The notes below the pieces were generated by a model, which ran no database searches, was not told where the DNA came from, and was given only the letters and a program-made list of their open reading frames with translations. This document shows, in pieces, positions 9,061-17,555 of a stretch of 64,000 bases of DNA (positions are counted from its first letter, which is position 1; each line of letters begins with the position of its first letter). Position numbers and translations under genes: made by a program. Source of the stretch: Saprospiraceae bacterium (GTDB taxonomy: Bacteria; Bacteroidota; Bacteroidia; Chitinophagales; Saprospiraceae); assembly GCA_020628095.1 (NCBI GenBank), contig JAHDFP010000015.1, positions 35,527-99,526 on the forward strand, written 5' to 3'.

Positions 9061-10698
9061 TTAAGTTTGGATCACGCCAACATTGAATTTTTCTATTGGT
9101 GCATGATTAGCCACTTCGATAGCATTGGATATGAAGGTACGCGTATCACGAGGATCTATAATGGCATCTATCCATAGGCGAGAGGCCGCATAATAGGCCG
9201 TTGTCTCTTCATCATACTTGGACTTAATGCGATCAAAGATTTCCTTTTCCACTTTTTCGTTGAGTTCTTCTCCTTTTTTCTTTTTGGTGGATACTTCGAT
9301 TTGCGTCATGACCTTGGCGGCTTGTGCGCCACCCATGACGGCAATCTTAGCCGTAGGCCATCCGACTATAAATCTTGGATCATAAGCCTTTCCGCACATG
9401 GCATAGTTACCTGCACCATAAGAGTTACGCATGACGACTGATATTTTCGGTACGGTACTATTAGATACGGCATTGACCATCTTGGCACCATCTTTTATAA
9501 TGCCGCCATGCTCCGATCTCTTGCCGACCATAAAACCAGATACATCATGAAAGAATATAAGAGGAATTTTTTTCTGATTACAGTTGAGGATAAACCGAGT
9601 GGCTTTATCCGCAGAGTCGGAATATATAACACCGCCGAACTGCATCTCGCCCTTGGCGTTTTTGGTAACTAATCTATTATTAGCCACGATACCCACAGAC
9701 CAACCATCTATTCTGGCATAAGCTGTAACTATGGTTTCTCCGTAGTCTTGTTTGTAATAAGTTAATTTGGAATCATCGACGATGGCCTCTAGTATTTTGG
9801 TTGTGTCATAGGGCTTTACCGCTTCTTCTGGAAAATTTCTTAGTATCTCTTCTGACTTAACTTTTGGTGGCAGGGATTCTGCTCTGTCTATTTCCGCGAA
9901 AGGGTAGTGTCCCATGTTAGAGACCAGTTCTTTGATTTTGTCTAGGGCCTCATGATCGTTGGCGCATTTGTAATCGCATACACCAGATATTTCTGTCTGG
10001 GTCGCTGCACCACCGAGTGTCTCTTTATCTACGGTCTCTCCGATAGCGGCTTTGACCAGATATGGTCCCGCTAAGAAAATAGAGCCTGTGCCCTCTACTA
10101 TAATAGACTCGTCAGACATAATAGGCAAGTAGGCACCTCCAGCAACACAACTGCCCATGATAGCAGATATCTGAGGTATACCCATGCTAGACATCTTTGC
10201 ATTATTCCTGAATATCCTTCCGAAGTGCTCCTTGTCAGGAAAGATATCATTTTGCATAGGAAGAAAGACCCCCGCACTATCTACAAGATATATTGTAGGT
10301 AGCCTGTTTTCCATAGCAATCTCTTGTGCTCGGAGATTTTTCTTACCTGTCATAGGAAACCAGGCTCCTGCTTTAACCGTCGCATCGTTGGCGACAATCA
10401 TACAGAGCCGACCGCCGATTTTGGCTGTACCAGTGACCACACCAGCCGAAGGCGCGCTACCTTGCTCTTCATACATACCATAAGCAGCCAAAGCACCTAT
10501 CTCTACGAAGCTATCTTTATCTACAAGATAGTCTATCCGCTCTCTTGCGGATAGTTTTCCCTTACTCTTCAGTTTTTCTAGTCTCTTAGGTCCACCACCT
10601 AATTTTATCTTGTCGAGTGTCTTATTGAGCTTTGCCACTTCGAGCTTATGGTAGTCCTCGTTTTTATTTAGTTCTAGTTCCTTTTTACTAATGCCCAT
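9061..10698 (-). CDS. Acyl-CoA carboxylase beta (carboxyltransferase) subunit, methylcrotonyl-CoA carboxylase-like
   Basis: A 545-residue biotin-dependent carboxyltransferase with two crotonase-fold halves. The N-terminal half carries KLSARERIDYLVD and the block FPDKEHFGRIF followed by MGSCVAGGAYLP, which resembles methylcrotonyl-CoA carboxylase beta more than propionyl-CoA carboxylase. The C-terminal half has SGFMVGKRSEHGGIIKDGA, the acyl-CoA/biotin pocket. It would transfer carboxyl from biotin to an acyl-CoA, here plausibly in leucine breakdown. No biotin-carboxylase alpha subunit or other leucine gene is in the window, so substrate choice rests on sequence resemblance only. It is 14 bp from the PLP enzyme gene on the same strand. 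Confidence 0.9.
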   Translation of the reverse strand: MGISKKELELNKNEDYHKLEVAKLNKTLDKIKLGGGPKRLEKLKSKGKLSARERIDYLVDKDSFVEIGALAAYGMYEEQGSAPSAGVVTGTAKIGGRLCMIVANDATVKAGAWFPMTGKKNLRAQEIAMENRLPTIYLVDSAGVFLPMQNDIFPDKEHFGRIFRNNAKMSSMGIPQISAIMGSCVAGGAYLPIMSDESIIVEGTGSIFLAGPYLVKAAIGETVDKETLGGAATQTEISGVCDYKCANDHEALDKIKELVSNMGHYPFAEIDRAESLPPKVKSEEILRNFPEEAVKPYDTTKILEAIVDDSKLTYYKQDYGETIVTAYARIDGWSVGIVANNRLVTKNAKGEMQFGGVIYSDSADKATRFILNCNQKKIPLIFFHDVSGFMVGKRSEHGGIIKDGAKMVNAVSNSTVPKISVVMRNSYGAGNYAMCGKAYDPRFIVGWPTAKIAVMGGAQAAKVMTQIEVSTKKKKGEELNEKVEKEIFDRIKSKYDEETTAYYAASRLWIDAIIDPRDTRTFISNAIEVANHAPIEKFNVGVIQT

Positions 10699-10712
10699 GA
10701 GTTAATTAAGGT

Positions 10713-11687
10713 CTATAAGAATCCTTTTTCTTTCATCCAATCGTCATTGTATAATTTACCTACATAACGACTGCCATGATCATGAAATATGACAACGACA
10801 AAATCATCACTGGATAACTGCTCTTTCATCTGTATAAGACCTGCGACAGCACTTCCAGCACTATAACCGAGTAATAATCCTTCTTCCCTGGCAATTCTTC
10901 TTGCCATAACAGCTCCATCCTTATCCGTGACTTTCTCAAAATGATCTATGATATCAAAATCAATATTGGCAGGAATGATGTCCTCTCCGATGCCTTCTGT
11001 TATATAAGGATATATCTCTTTTTCGTCAAATTCTCCCGTCTCATGATATTTTTTAAGCGCAGATCCGTAAGTGTCGACACCCCAGATTTTTACATCGGGA
11101 TTTTGTTCTTTGAGGTATTTGCCTGTTCCTGATATTGTACCACCAGTACCTACGCCAACGATCATGTGGGTGATTTTTCCCTCTGTCTGTTTCCATAGTT
11201 CTGGTCCAGTGGATAGATAGTGGGCTTCTCGGTTAGATAGGTTGTCGTATTGGTTGCACCAGACGGAGTTAGGAGTTTCTTTGCTGAGTCGCTCTGCGAC
11301 GCTGTAGTATGAGCGAGGATCATCTGATGCTACATCCGTAGGGCATATAATAACCTCTGCTCCTAGGGCCTTTAGTATATCTGCCTTTTCTTTGGATTGT
11401 TTGTCCGTTGTTGTGAATATGCACTTATATCCCTTGACACAAGCGGCTAAGGCTATCCCCATACCCGTATTACCTGAGGTACACTCTATAATTGTACCTC
11501 CTGGTTGTAGACGACCGTCTTTTTCGGCGTCTTCGACCATCTTTAAGGCCATACGATCTTTGATAGAATGTCCTGGATTGAATGTTTCTACTTTGCCTAG
11601 TACCGTACAAGGCAACTCACTACAGACCTTATTGAGCTTGATAAGTGGAGTATTTCCAATGGTCTCAAGTACATTATTGAATATCAT
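10713..11687 (-). CDS. PLP-dependent cystathionine beta-synthase / cysteine synthase family enzyme
   Basis: A 324-residue fold-type II PLP enzyme. Lys43 in HSIKDRMA is the expected Schiff-base lysine; TSGNTGMG (70-77) contacts the substrate carboxylate, and GTGGT (179-183) binds the PLP phosphate. The central block VDTYGSALKKYHETGEF and the late IIPANIDFDIID segment resemble the catalytic core of cystathionine beta-synthase rather than OASS, but the C-terminal CBS domain pair is absent. It could make cysteine from O-acetylserine or cystathionine from homocysteine and serine. The neighbouring genes do not settle the choice. Confidence 0.88.
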   Translation of the reverse strand: MIFNNVLETIGNTPLIKLNKVCSELPCTVLGKVETFNPGHSIKDRMALKMVEDAEKDGRLQPGGTIIECTSGNTGMGIALAACVKGYKCIFTTTDKQSKEKADILKALGAEVIICPTDVASDDPRSYYSVAERLSKETPNSVWCNQYDNLSNREAHYLSTGPELWKQTEGKITHMIVGVGTGGTISGTGKYLKEQNPDVKIWGVDTYGSALKKYHETGEFDEKEIYPYITEGIGEDIIPANIDFDIIDHFEKVTDKDGAVMARRIAREEGLLLGYSAGSAVAGLIQMKEQLSSDDFVVVIFHDHGSRYVGKLYNDDWMKEKGFL

Positions 11688-11736
11688 TCAGGTTATCTTT
11701 TACGCTGATTTCACTATAATCTGCGCAAAGATAATC

Positions 11737-12780
11737 TTATTCGTAATAGTAAATCTCTAATGAGAATAATGTATCGTGAGCACCCAGGTGTAGTGCCAAT
11801 GATTTGGTCAATATGATATCAATATCATCGGCATATTGATTGGGGTCGAGCTGTCCTACAACAGTGGCCTGTGCCTCTATTCCTGTCAACGGATTTTTGA
11901 GAAAAACAGTAGTATTAATAGGAAGAGTCTTATGAAAGGTCAAAAATTCGGCTTCCGAATCACCGGATTTATTCCAGTAGCCTATGGCTCTTTTTTGAGA
12001 CTTGAGTGTGCGTAATTCTATCTCTATAAGGTCAGATTTCAGATCATCAAGCGGAAGCCACGTTATATTAGTCGGGAAATGATAGCTTTTATTTCGCGTA
12101 GACCTTAATGATTTAGTAACGAGTGGAGGCAATATCTTGTAATCGGCTTTCTTGGTAGCCGATGGAAGAGGAGTCACTTCTTGTTTCTCTTGCACTATTT
12201 TTTTGATAAAGGTTATTCCGTTTTCTTGTACTGGCTCTACCTCCACGGTCTTTTCCTCCTTAGTTTCCGTGGTGTTCGCAACAGTCCTGTTATTCTTGGA
12301 ATCCAACCATCCGACAATAAGAAGCTGACCTGGGTCAATGACAAAAGAACTTAATCCATTTCTTGCAATCAGAGATTCCACAGACTGCCCAAAATACCTT
12401 TTTGCAATATGGTAGAGTGATTCTCTTTTTTTGACGCGATAGCTTATGGCGGTTGATAATGAGGATGGAGCGATGATGGACTTGTCTATTTGCTCATTTT
12501 CCAATGTGATTTTGATCTGTGATCCTACGGATATGATATCATTTTGCTTGAGGTTGTTGTGACTGAGCAGTCTATCTATGGGCTCACCATATATTTTAGA
12601 TATTCTGTAGGGATTCTCTTTGGCTTGGACGGTGTGAAAATGTATGATTTGACCTTGTGTATTCACCTCCACTTCTATAGAAGTAGGAAAAGGGGATAAC
12701 TGCGAATCACCTTGAGCAAATAGGGTAGTATGATACGTTATATAAACGAGTAAAAGACTTAAAATCGATAATCTGGGCAT
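11737..12780 (-). CDS. Secreted LysM-domain protein
   Basis: A 347-residue exported protein with a signal peptide (MPRLSILSLLLVYITYHTTLFAQ). Two LysM modules follow: residues about 50-95 (HTVQAKENPYRISKIYGEP with a later VGSQIKI) and about 113-157 (YRVKKRESLYHIAKRYFGQ with DPGQLLIVG). LysM modules bind GlcNAc-containing glycans such as peptidoglycan. A charged linker follows. The C-terminal about 110 residues contain GYWNKSGDSEAEFLTFHKT and GIEAQATVVGQLDPNQ, reminiscent of the double-psi/RlpA-like barrel that often follows LysM in Bacteroidota, though I cannot confirm this. TATGTTTG at 12803-12810 (minus) matches the Bacteroidota -7 consensus upstream of the start, without a clear -33 box. 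Confidence 0.85.
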   Translation of the reverse strand: MPRLSILSLLLVYITYHTTLFAQGDSQLSPFPTSIEVEVNTQGQIIHFHTVQAKENPYRISKIYGEPIDRLLSHNNLKQNDIISVGSQIKITLENEQIDKSIIAPSSLSTAISYRVKKRESLYHIAKRYFGQSVESLIARNGLSSFVIDPGQLLIVGWLDSKNNRTVANTTETKEEKTVEVEPVQENGITFIKKIVQEKQEVTPLPSATKKADYKILPPLVTKSLRSTRNKSYHFPTNITWLPLDDLKSDLIEIELRTLKSQKRAIGYWNKSGDSEAEFLTFHKTLPINTTVFLKNPLTGIEAQATVVGQLDPNQYADDIDIILTKSLALHLGAHDTLFSLEIYYYE

Positions 12781-12864
12781 TCAAATCGCGGTTAACCAAA
12801 TACAAACATATAATAAAAATATGTAATGTATAAATCTTTGTATTTGTTTAACTTAGATTTAAAA

Positions 12865-12902
12865 TAAAAAATACCCTCAATCATTAGAACTGAGGGTATT
12901 AA
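12865..12902 (-). terminator. Intrinsic terminator of the small-ORF operon
   Basis: ATACCCTCA (12871-12879) and TGAGGGTAT (12891-12899) form a 9-bp stem with an 11-base loop. Read on the minus strand, the hairpin is followed by a T-rich run (TTTTTTATTTT). It therefore terminates transcription arriving from the two small ORFs at 12969-13252, before the LysM gene. Confidence 0.8.
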
Positions 12903-12968
12903 AGTCAGGAACAATTATTTATATCAATAAGGTTGTGTATGCTTAAGTATAAGTAGTTTAAGAGCTTC

Positions 12969-13091
12969 TTACAATTGCAAAGCTTTTCCTATGAGCATGA
13001 TAATACTGATGACCAGTATACCTATGCCTATTGTATTGGATACATAGAAGAAGGCTTTGTCTGCTTTGTTTCTTGCGGTGTTTTGCATCAT
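12969..13091 (-). CDS. Candidate 40-aa single-span membrane microprotein
   Basis: ATG ATG at 13086-13091 (minus) opens a 40-codon frame ending at TAA 12969-12971. The N-terminal about 15 residues are polar and basic (RNKADKAFF); residues about 16-36 (YVSNTIGIGILVISIIMLIG) form one clear transmembrane segment. It lies 14 bp after the stop of a 48-aa ORF and 60-odd bases before an intrinsic terminator, which supports it being a transcribed gene. I do not recognise the family. It is too short to be found by usual length cut-offs. Confidence 0.5.
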   Translation of the reverse strand: MMQNTARNKADKAFFYVSNTIGIGILVISIIMLIGKALQL

Positions 13092-13105
13092 TTTCTTTGG
13101 TTTTT

Positions 13106-13252
13106 TTAGAAACTGATTTTCAAAGTATAGAAGGTAAATGCTTCATTGATCCATTTATGCCAGCTCCCTTTGTTAGGCAAATTGGATTTTTGAACGCCCA
13201 TCCACGCCGCTTTTAGAATATGTTGTGCACTTTTTACAACAGGAATTTTCAT
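13106..13252 (-). CDS. Candidate 48-aa basic microprotein, upstream partner of the 40-aa ORF
   Basis: ATG at 13250-13252 (minus) opens a 48-codon frame ending with TAA at 13106-13108. It encodes a basic, amphipathic-looking peptide rich in Lys, Trp and His (KAAWMGVQKSN, SWHKWINEAF) with no signal peptide or double-glycine leader. It is the first of two tandem small ORFs ending at a terminator. Upstream are a near-consensus -7 element (TACCTTTTG, 13319-13327 minus) and three 11-bp phased repeats (13362-13392). I do not recognise the family. Coding status rests on gene-like context only. Confidence 0.42.
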   Translation of the reverse strand: MKIPVVKSAQHILKAAWMGVQKSNLPNKGSWHKWINEAFTFYTLKISF

Positions 13253-13361
13253 TTTGAGTCCGTTATTTTAAGAATTAGAAAATTGGATAATTATGAAAGG
13301 GAGGTCAAAGGAAAATCTCAAAAGGTAACGCTTGAGTAATTAGCGTAGTTGCTGTTAAGAC

Positions 13362-13392
13362 ATGTAGAGGCTATGTATACCCTATGTAGAGG
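13362..13392. repeat. Three 11-bp phased tandem repeats upstream of the small-ORF operon
   Basis: ATGTAGAGGCT (13362), ATGTATACCCT (13373) and ATGTAGAGGA (13384) repeat with an 11-bp period. The outer copies share a perfect 9-mer, ATGTAGAGG, separated by 13 bp, i.e. 22 bp or two helical turns apart. They are about 35 bp upstream of the candidate -7 element of the small-ORF operon. Spacing of this kind fits a direct-repeat activator site such as that of LytTR-type regulators; the regulator is not identified. Confidence 0.5.
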
Positions 13393-13473
13393 ATAGATTT
13401 TTTTACTTTATTTAGGCTTTGCTTAATAGAAGGTAAAGCAGCCGACACTTTTGAGGTCAAAAAGTGCTCTTTT

Positions 13474-14214
13474 CTAGCGTTTTTCAGTTTTCATATTGAA
13501 TACTGCGGACTTTATGAACTCATCATTATTGAGTACTTCCATGATACTTTCAGGCGTATTTTTCTTGGGATTGTAGGAAATAAGCCACATATCCAGACCA
13601 TCACTTAGCTTTTTGATGATACGGACGCCGTGTTCTTTTCTCATATTATCAAACCATTTGGCCAATTGAGGGCCGCCGATAGTCGTTATAATGATTTCTG
13701 ATTTGATCTCTTGTTGCTTAGGGTCTTGCTTTTCTTCAGAGCTTGGTTTTTCTATCAGAGTCCACCCTTCTTTGATCATGGCTATTCTCTCCAGAGAAAA
13801 CTGCAGCTTATGCAAGATTTCTGGTCTTTCTCTCTTACCCACTATTTCCTTAAGTACACCATCTTTTTGGTAGGCCATGCTGACACTCGGCAAATCAGGG
13901 ATGTTGCTTTCGTAGTAATCCTCTAATGTATGAAAACCTGATTCTTCAAACTGCGCTAGTATATCTTTATAGATGTCTTTAGATAGTTGCTTACCGTACT
14001 TTCCCATTCTATCGACATTGTTTTTCCCTTCGAATGTGCAATAGCCCTTATCATATATCTTAATTGTGTAGACCGGGCAACTACCGAAACAAGCTCCTTT
14101 GGACATAGATATGATCGCCTCATCCTCCGATAAAGCTTTTGGATCTGTAACGACCTTCTGAGTATTACAAGAAAATAATAACAATAGGGTCATAGGTAGT
14201 AAGATACGTAACAT
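13474..14214 (-). CDS. DUF6438-like lipoprotein
   Basis: I start at ATG 14212-14214, giving MLRILLPMTLLLLFSC, a lipoprotein signal with lipidated Cys16 or 17. A longer frame from 14295 would overlap arsS and bury the signal. The mature protein (about 230 residues) has SKGACFGSCPVYTIKIYDKG near its start, the conserved cysteine block I associate with DUF6438, and a C-terminal region (IITTIGGPQLAKWFDNMRKEHG) of unknown fold. It should be anchored in a membrane facing the periplasm or exterior. It follows arsS on the same strand with about 60 bp between; a functional link to arsenosugar synthesis is unproven. Confidence 0.75.
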   Translation of the reverse strand: MLRILLPMTLLLLFSCNTQKVVTDPKALSEDEAIISMSKGACFGSCPVYTIKIYDKGYCTFEGKNNVDRMGKYGKQLSKDIYKDILAQFEESGFHTLEDYYESNIPDLPSVSMAYQKDGVLKEIVGKRERPEILHKLQFSLERIAMIKEGWTLIEKPSSEEKQDPKQQEIKSEIIITTIGGPQLAKWFDNMRKEHGVRIIKKLSDGLDMWLISYNPKKNTPESIMEVLNNDEFIKSAVFNMKTEKR

Positions 14215-14273
14215 GTCCAGATATAATTTGCCCAAAGATAACGATCGATATGATAAAAGTATTATTGCGAGGA

Positions 14274-15344
14274 CTAGACTATTTCGCCACCACAACTGCT
14301 CCCTGCGCCTGCTGTACAGCCATAACAGTGCTGATTGGTTTTGATACGTCGGGATGATAATTCTTTCATATCAAACTGCGAGATATGAGTGGAATTACCC
14401 TCACATTTCAAGTCCAACATTTGGTTGAAATCACAATCATAGAGATAGCCATCCCAGCTTACAGAGATCGTATTACGACACATCAGACCATCTACAGTGG
14501 CAGGATTATATGCTTGTATGAGGTCATTCATATATTGCTCATAGTTGTTAGTCTCTATGAGAAAATCCAAAAATCTACTTATAGGTAAGTTAGTAATGGC
14601 GTACAGAGAATTAAACTGGATATTATACTTTCTTAGTAGCTGCCTTTTGAATTCGGCTTGTAAATTTTCTTGCTTATCAGGTAAGAAAGCCCCAGCAGGA
14701 TTATAGACAAGATCTAGCAATAAGCCTGTACCGTCTATTCCATAACCCACTTCATTGAGTTTTTGCAATGCCGCTATCGAATCTTCGAAGACACCATCTC
14801 CTCGTTGGCTGTCCGTTCTTGTCTTAGAAAAGTAGGGTAGAGAAGAAACAACATGGATATTATTAGCTGTAAAAAAATCAGGCAGATCATGGTATTTAGG
14901 ATTTGCCATGATGATGGTAAGATTGCACCGCACCATAACCTTGACACCAGCCTGAAAGCATTCTTCTACGAACCATCTGAAGTGTGGATTCATCTCGGGT
15001 GCACCACCAGTAATATCTACAGTAGGTATTTTGTTTTCTTTGATAATATTAAGGCATACTTCCAGAGTTTCTCTGTCCATATTTTCTTTCTTCTTGTCAG
15101 GTCCCGCATCGACATGACAGTGGGCGCAGGTCTGATTGCAGAGCTTACCTATGTTGATCTGAAATATCTGTAACTCACCTGGTCTTATGGCATCCAACCC
15201 AGTGGTTTGTTTGACCTGCTCGCTAAACGGGACAAAATCATACTTTTCTGATTCTGGATTAGATAGTATTTCTAGCTGGACAAAGGTGTCCGATAATCTG
15301 CTCTGGCGTGAGCTTAGTGATTTGCTGCGTTGCTTGACGCCCAT
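14274..15344 (-). CDS. arsS: Arsenosugar biosynthesis radical SAM protein ArsS
   Basis: A 356-residue radical SAM enzyme. The [4Fe-4S]-binding cysteines are C69, C73 and C76 in CNQTCAHCH, and GGAPEMNPHF is the family's GGE-like region. The C-terminal tail HCYGCTAGAGSSCGG is diagnostic of ArsS and holds extra cysteines for an auxiliary site; some relatives carry selenocysteine in the family, but this one has only Cys codons visible. ArsS attaches the 5'-deoxyadenosyl group to methylated arsenic on the path to arsenosugars. It overlaps the upstream AhpD-like gene by one base (TAATG), indicating coupling. No arsM methyltransferase is in the window. Confidence 0.92.
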   Translation of the reverse strand: MGVKQRSKSLSSRQSRLSDTFVQLEILSNPESEKYDFVPFSEQVKQTTGLDAIRPGELQIFQINIGKLCNQTCAHCHVDAGPDKKKENMDRETLEVCLNIIKENKIPTVDITGGAPEMNPHFRWFVEECFQAGVKVMVRCNLTIIMANPKYHDLPDFFTANNIHVVSSLPYFSKTRTDSQRGDGVFEDSIAALQKLNEVGYGIDGTGLLLDLVYNPAGAFLPDKQENLQAEFKRQLLRKYNIQFNSLYAITNLPISRFLDFLIETNNYEQYMNDLIQAYNPATVDGLMCRNTISVSWDGYLYDCDFNQMLDLKCEGNSTHISQFDMKELSSRRIKTNQHCYGCTAGAGSSCGGEIV

Positions 15345-15679
15345 TACATCAATTTTTGCTTGACATGATTCATCATTTGTACGCCATAGACAAGGGTGGC
15401 TCCTCCTTTGATCGCAGCCGATACATGGACCGCTTCCATCATCTGTTCTTCATCCGCGCCTTTTTTCAGACAGTCAGAGGAATAAGCGTCTATGCAATAA
15501 GGACATTGTACAGCATGCGCCACAGCCAAGGCAATCAATGATTTTTCTCTAGCAGTCAATGCACCTTCCTCGAAGACCTTTCCGTACCAATCAAAAAACT
15601 TCTGACCATATTCTTCCTGAAAATCGGTGATTGATCCGAATTTTTTCAAATCCTCAGGATCAAAGTACTTTTTATCCAT
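15344..15679 (-). CDS. Arsenosugar-associated peroxidase-like protein (AhpD/CMD family)
   Basis: A 111-residue alpha-helical carboxymuconolactone-decarboxylase-like protein. The redox motif CPYC with the following IDAYSSDCLKKGA corresponds to the CxxC...H-type site of AhpD, although the usual His three residues after the second Cys is replaced here by Ala/Tyr surroundings. In many bacteria a gene of this type is fused to or adjacent to arsS. Its stop overlaps the arsS start by one base. It probably acts in the cytoplasm as a thiol-dependent reductase or peroxidase serving arsenic metabolism; the chemistry is inference from association. Confidence 0.88.
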   Translation of the reverse strand: MDKKYFDPEDLKKFGSITDFQEEYGQKFFDWYGKVFEEGALTAREKSLIALAVAHAVQCPYCIDAYSSDCLKKGADEEQMMEAVHVSAAIKGGATLVYGVQMMNHVKQKLM

Positions 15680-15850
15680 AATCTAACTAATTATCGTGAA
15701 TGTAGCTCAAACCTCACATTACGGGTGAGGATTATATATTAATTGTTAAAGTGAGGACAATTATAGTATAATCTTTCTTTAGTACACCTTATCATGGCTT
15801 GTAAACTTTGATTTGTCAATTCATTAGTTTACGCTTATGTTTATAATTAT

Positions 15851-16372
15851 ATGAGGGCAAGTTACTCTTACATTATAATATTGATTCTATTGCATTGCTC
15901 AGGATGCGGAGAGAACGGGTCAAGACCTAGTGCGGATAAGGAGAATAAGGGTGTCGATATGAAGATTACGGTTTCGGCTGGAGAGCTTCTGGCAGATTAT
16001 GACAAGTTAGCCATTCCTTCGTTTTTTAATCTTGGACATATCATAAACTATTCAGGAGCTAAGAAACAGGCTATCCATCTATCCAAGAGTATTAAATCAG
16101 GTCAGAGAACTCAAGCCATCCCTGTAGCGTTATTTCAGTTTAGAAGAAAAGGAGTTGTCCAAAAATATATCATCACAAAGCCCGAGACAGATACCTTAGA
16201 AGATCTGGATGCTTACACACACTTTATGTCTTACGAATCCGAATTAAAAACATTAATAGAAAACTGGTTTAGAGTACAATGTGATCTGGGCGAATGCGAT
16301 AACTTTTCTTGGTCCAATGCTTACAAGGCATATCTGGATATGAACGAACCTAATGAGAAGACCAAAGGGTGA
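15851..16372 (+). CDS. Hypothetical lipoprotein coupled to an acetyltransferase-like gene
   Basis: A 173-residue protein with a hydrophobic N-terminus and CSGC as a probable lipobox (Cys19). The mature part is about 150 residues, with a helical middle (IHLSKSIKSGQRTQ) and a C-terminal segment containing paired cysteines (RVQCDLGECDNFSW). I do not recognise a domain. Its TGA stop overlaps the GTG start of the next gene by four bases (GTGA), so the two proteins are made together. Confidence 0.65.
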   Translation: MRASYSYIIILILLHCSGCGENGSRPSADKENKGVDMKITVSAGELLADYDKLAIPSFFNLGHIINYSGAKKQAIHLSKSIKSGQRTQAIPVALFQFRRKGVVQKYIITKPETDTLEDLDAYTHFMSYESELKTLIENWFRVQCDLGECDNFSWSNAYKAYLDMNEPNEKTKG

Positions 16373-17553
16373 AGCAGGTAATTATCAAAGAACAAGGAAA
16401 GTCCTATACTCTTATCATCACGCATAAGATCTCAGATATAAAGGCAGAATGGAATCTACTCTCGGGACAACATACTTATGCTCAGACGGATTACCTAGAG
16501 CTGCTGGAGAATAATGGTCCCAAAGGATTTGGGTACGTCTACGTCGTTGTCAAAACTGTGAGTGAGGTGCTGGCTACTTATTATTTTCAGCACAAAACCA
16601 TCAAGCTGTATGAAGATTTCAGAATACATTCCCATAAAAAAGATTTCTTTTCCAAAACAAGAATCAAAGTACTCAAGCAACTCTTCAAGCTCATCAAGCA
16701 TGATATTCTGATCTCTGGAAATGTCTTACTGACTGGGGAATATGCTTACTCTAACTCAGCCAATTCTCTTTCTTACATATACGACCGCCTTACCGAGAGC
16801 GCATGTCTGTATATCAAAGAGGTGCATAATAAACGTATCAAGACTATCCTGGCTAAGGATTTTTACATTGATAACGAGGTCAAGCACATAGATTTTCATG
16901 GAGCTAAATATGCCAAAATCGAGGTGCAACCTGATATGGTCTTTAAGGTTAATCCAGAATGGAAAGATTATCAAGACTACATAGGAGCCGTTAGGTCAAA
17001 GTATCGTGTTAAATTCAAAAAGGTCAAAAAGAAGGGTAATAATCTGAACATCAGAAAATTAGATGAAAGCGATGCCTTGACATATAATGATCAGATGTAC
17101 AGTATGTATAAGGATACTGCGGATAGAGCCACTTTTAGCCTTTTTCTTCTGCATGAAAATTATTTCAGCACCCTTAAAAAAGTCTTGGGAGACAACTTAT
17201 CATTGTTCGGCGTATTCTTGGAAGAACGTATGGTTGGTTTTTTCACCTTCGTCAAAAATGGAGATGCCGCGGATGCACATTTTTTGGGCTATGACGTCCA
17301 TCTTAATTCTAAATACCAATTATACTTTAATATCCTCCTCAAACTTGTAGAGGAAGCCATACTTATCAAGGCGAAGTATCTCAATCTGTCTCGAACGGCA
17401 TTAGAAATAAAAAGTTCCGTCGGAGCCGAACCCTACAGAATGAATGTCTTTCTCAAGCATAGAAACCCGCTACTCAATATTATATTGCCGACCTTACTTA
17501 AATATACCGTACCCGAAAACAACTGGGTACAGAGAAGCCCTTATGGTAAGTAG
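16369..17553 (+). CDS. GNAT-fold acetyltransferase, BioF2-like / FemAB-related
   Basis: A 394-residue cytoplasmic protein with a GTG start that overlaps the previous stop. The C-terminal half carries the GNAT-like pattern: YRVKFKKVKKKGNNLNIRKL, then a helical region, FGVFLEERMVGFFTFVKNG, and HFLGYDVHLNSKYQLYFNI followed by KYLNLSRTALEIKSSVGAEP. This is typical of the BioF2-like/peptidoglycan-precursor acetyltransferase family in Bacteroidota, whose substrates are mostly unknown. Coupling to an upstream lipoprotein suggests an envelope-related substrate, which is inference. Confidence 0.68.
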   Translation: MKQVIIKEQGKSYTLIITHKISDIKAEWNLLSGQHTYAQTDYLELLENNGPKGFGYVYVVVKTVSEVLATYYFQHKTIKLYEDFRIHSHKKDFFSKTRIKVLKQLFKLIKHDILISGNVLLTGEYAYSNSANSLSYIYDRLTESACLYIKEVHNKRIKTILAKDFYIDNEVKHIDFHGAKYAKIEVQPDMVFKVNPEWKDYQDYIGAVRSKYRVKFKKVKKKGNNLNIRKLDESDALTYNDQMYSMYKDTADRATFSLFLLHENYFSTLKKVLGDNLSLFGVFLEERMVGFFTFVKNGDAADAHFLGYDVHLNSKYQLYFNILLKLVEEAILIKAKYLNLSRTALEIKSSVGAEPYRMNVFLKHRNPLLNIILPTLLKYTVPENNWVQRSPYGK

Positions 17554-17555
17554 CC

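Noticed and set aside
14215..14295. Longer N-terminus for the DUF6438 lipoprotein starting inside arsS
   Set aside because: It would bury the lipoprotein signal; the internal ATG at 14214 gives a complete lipobox.
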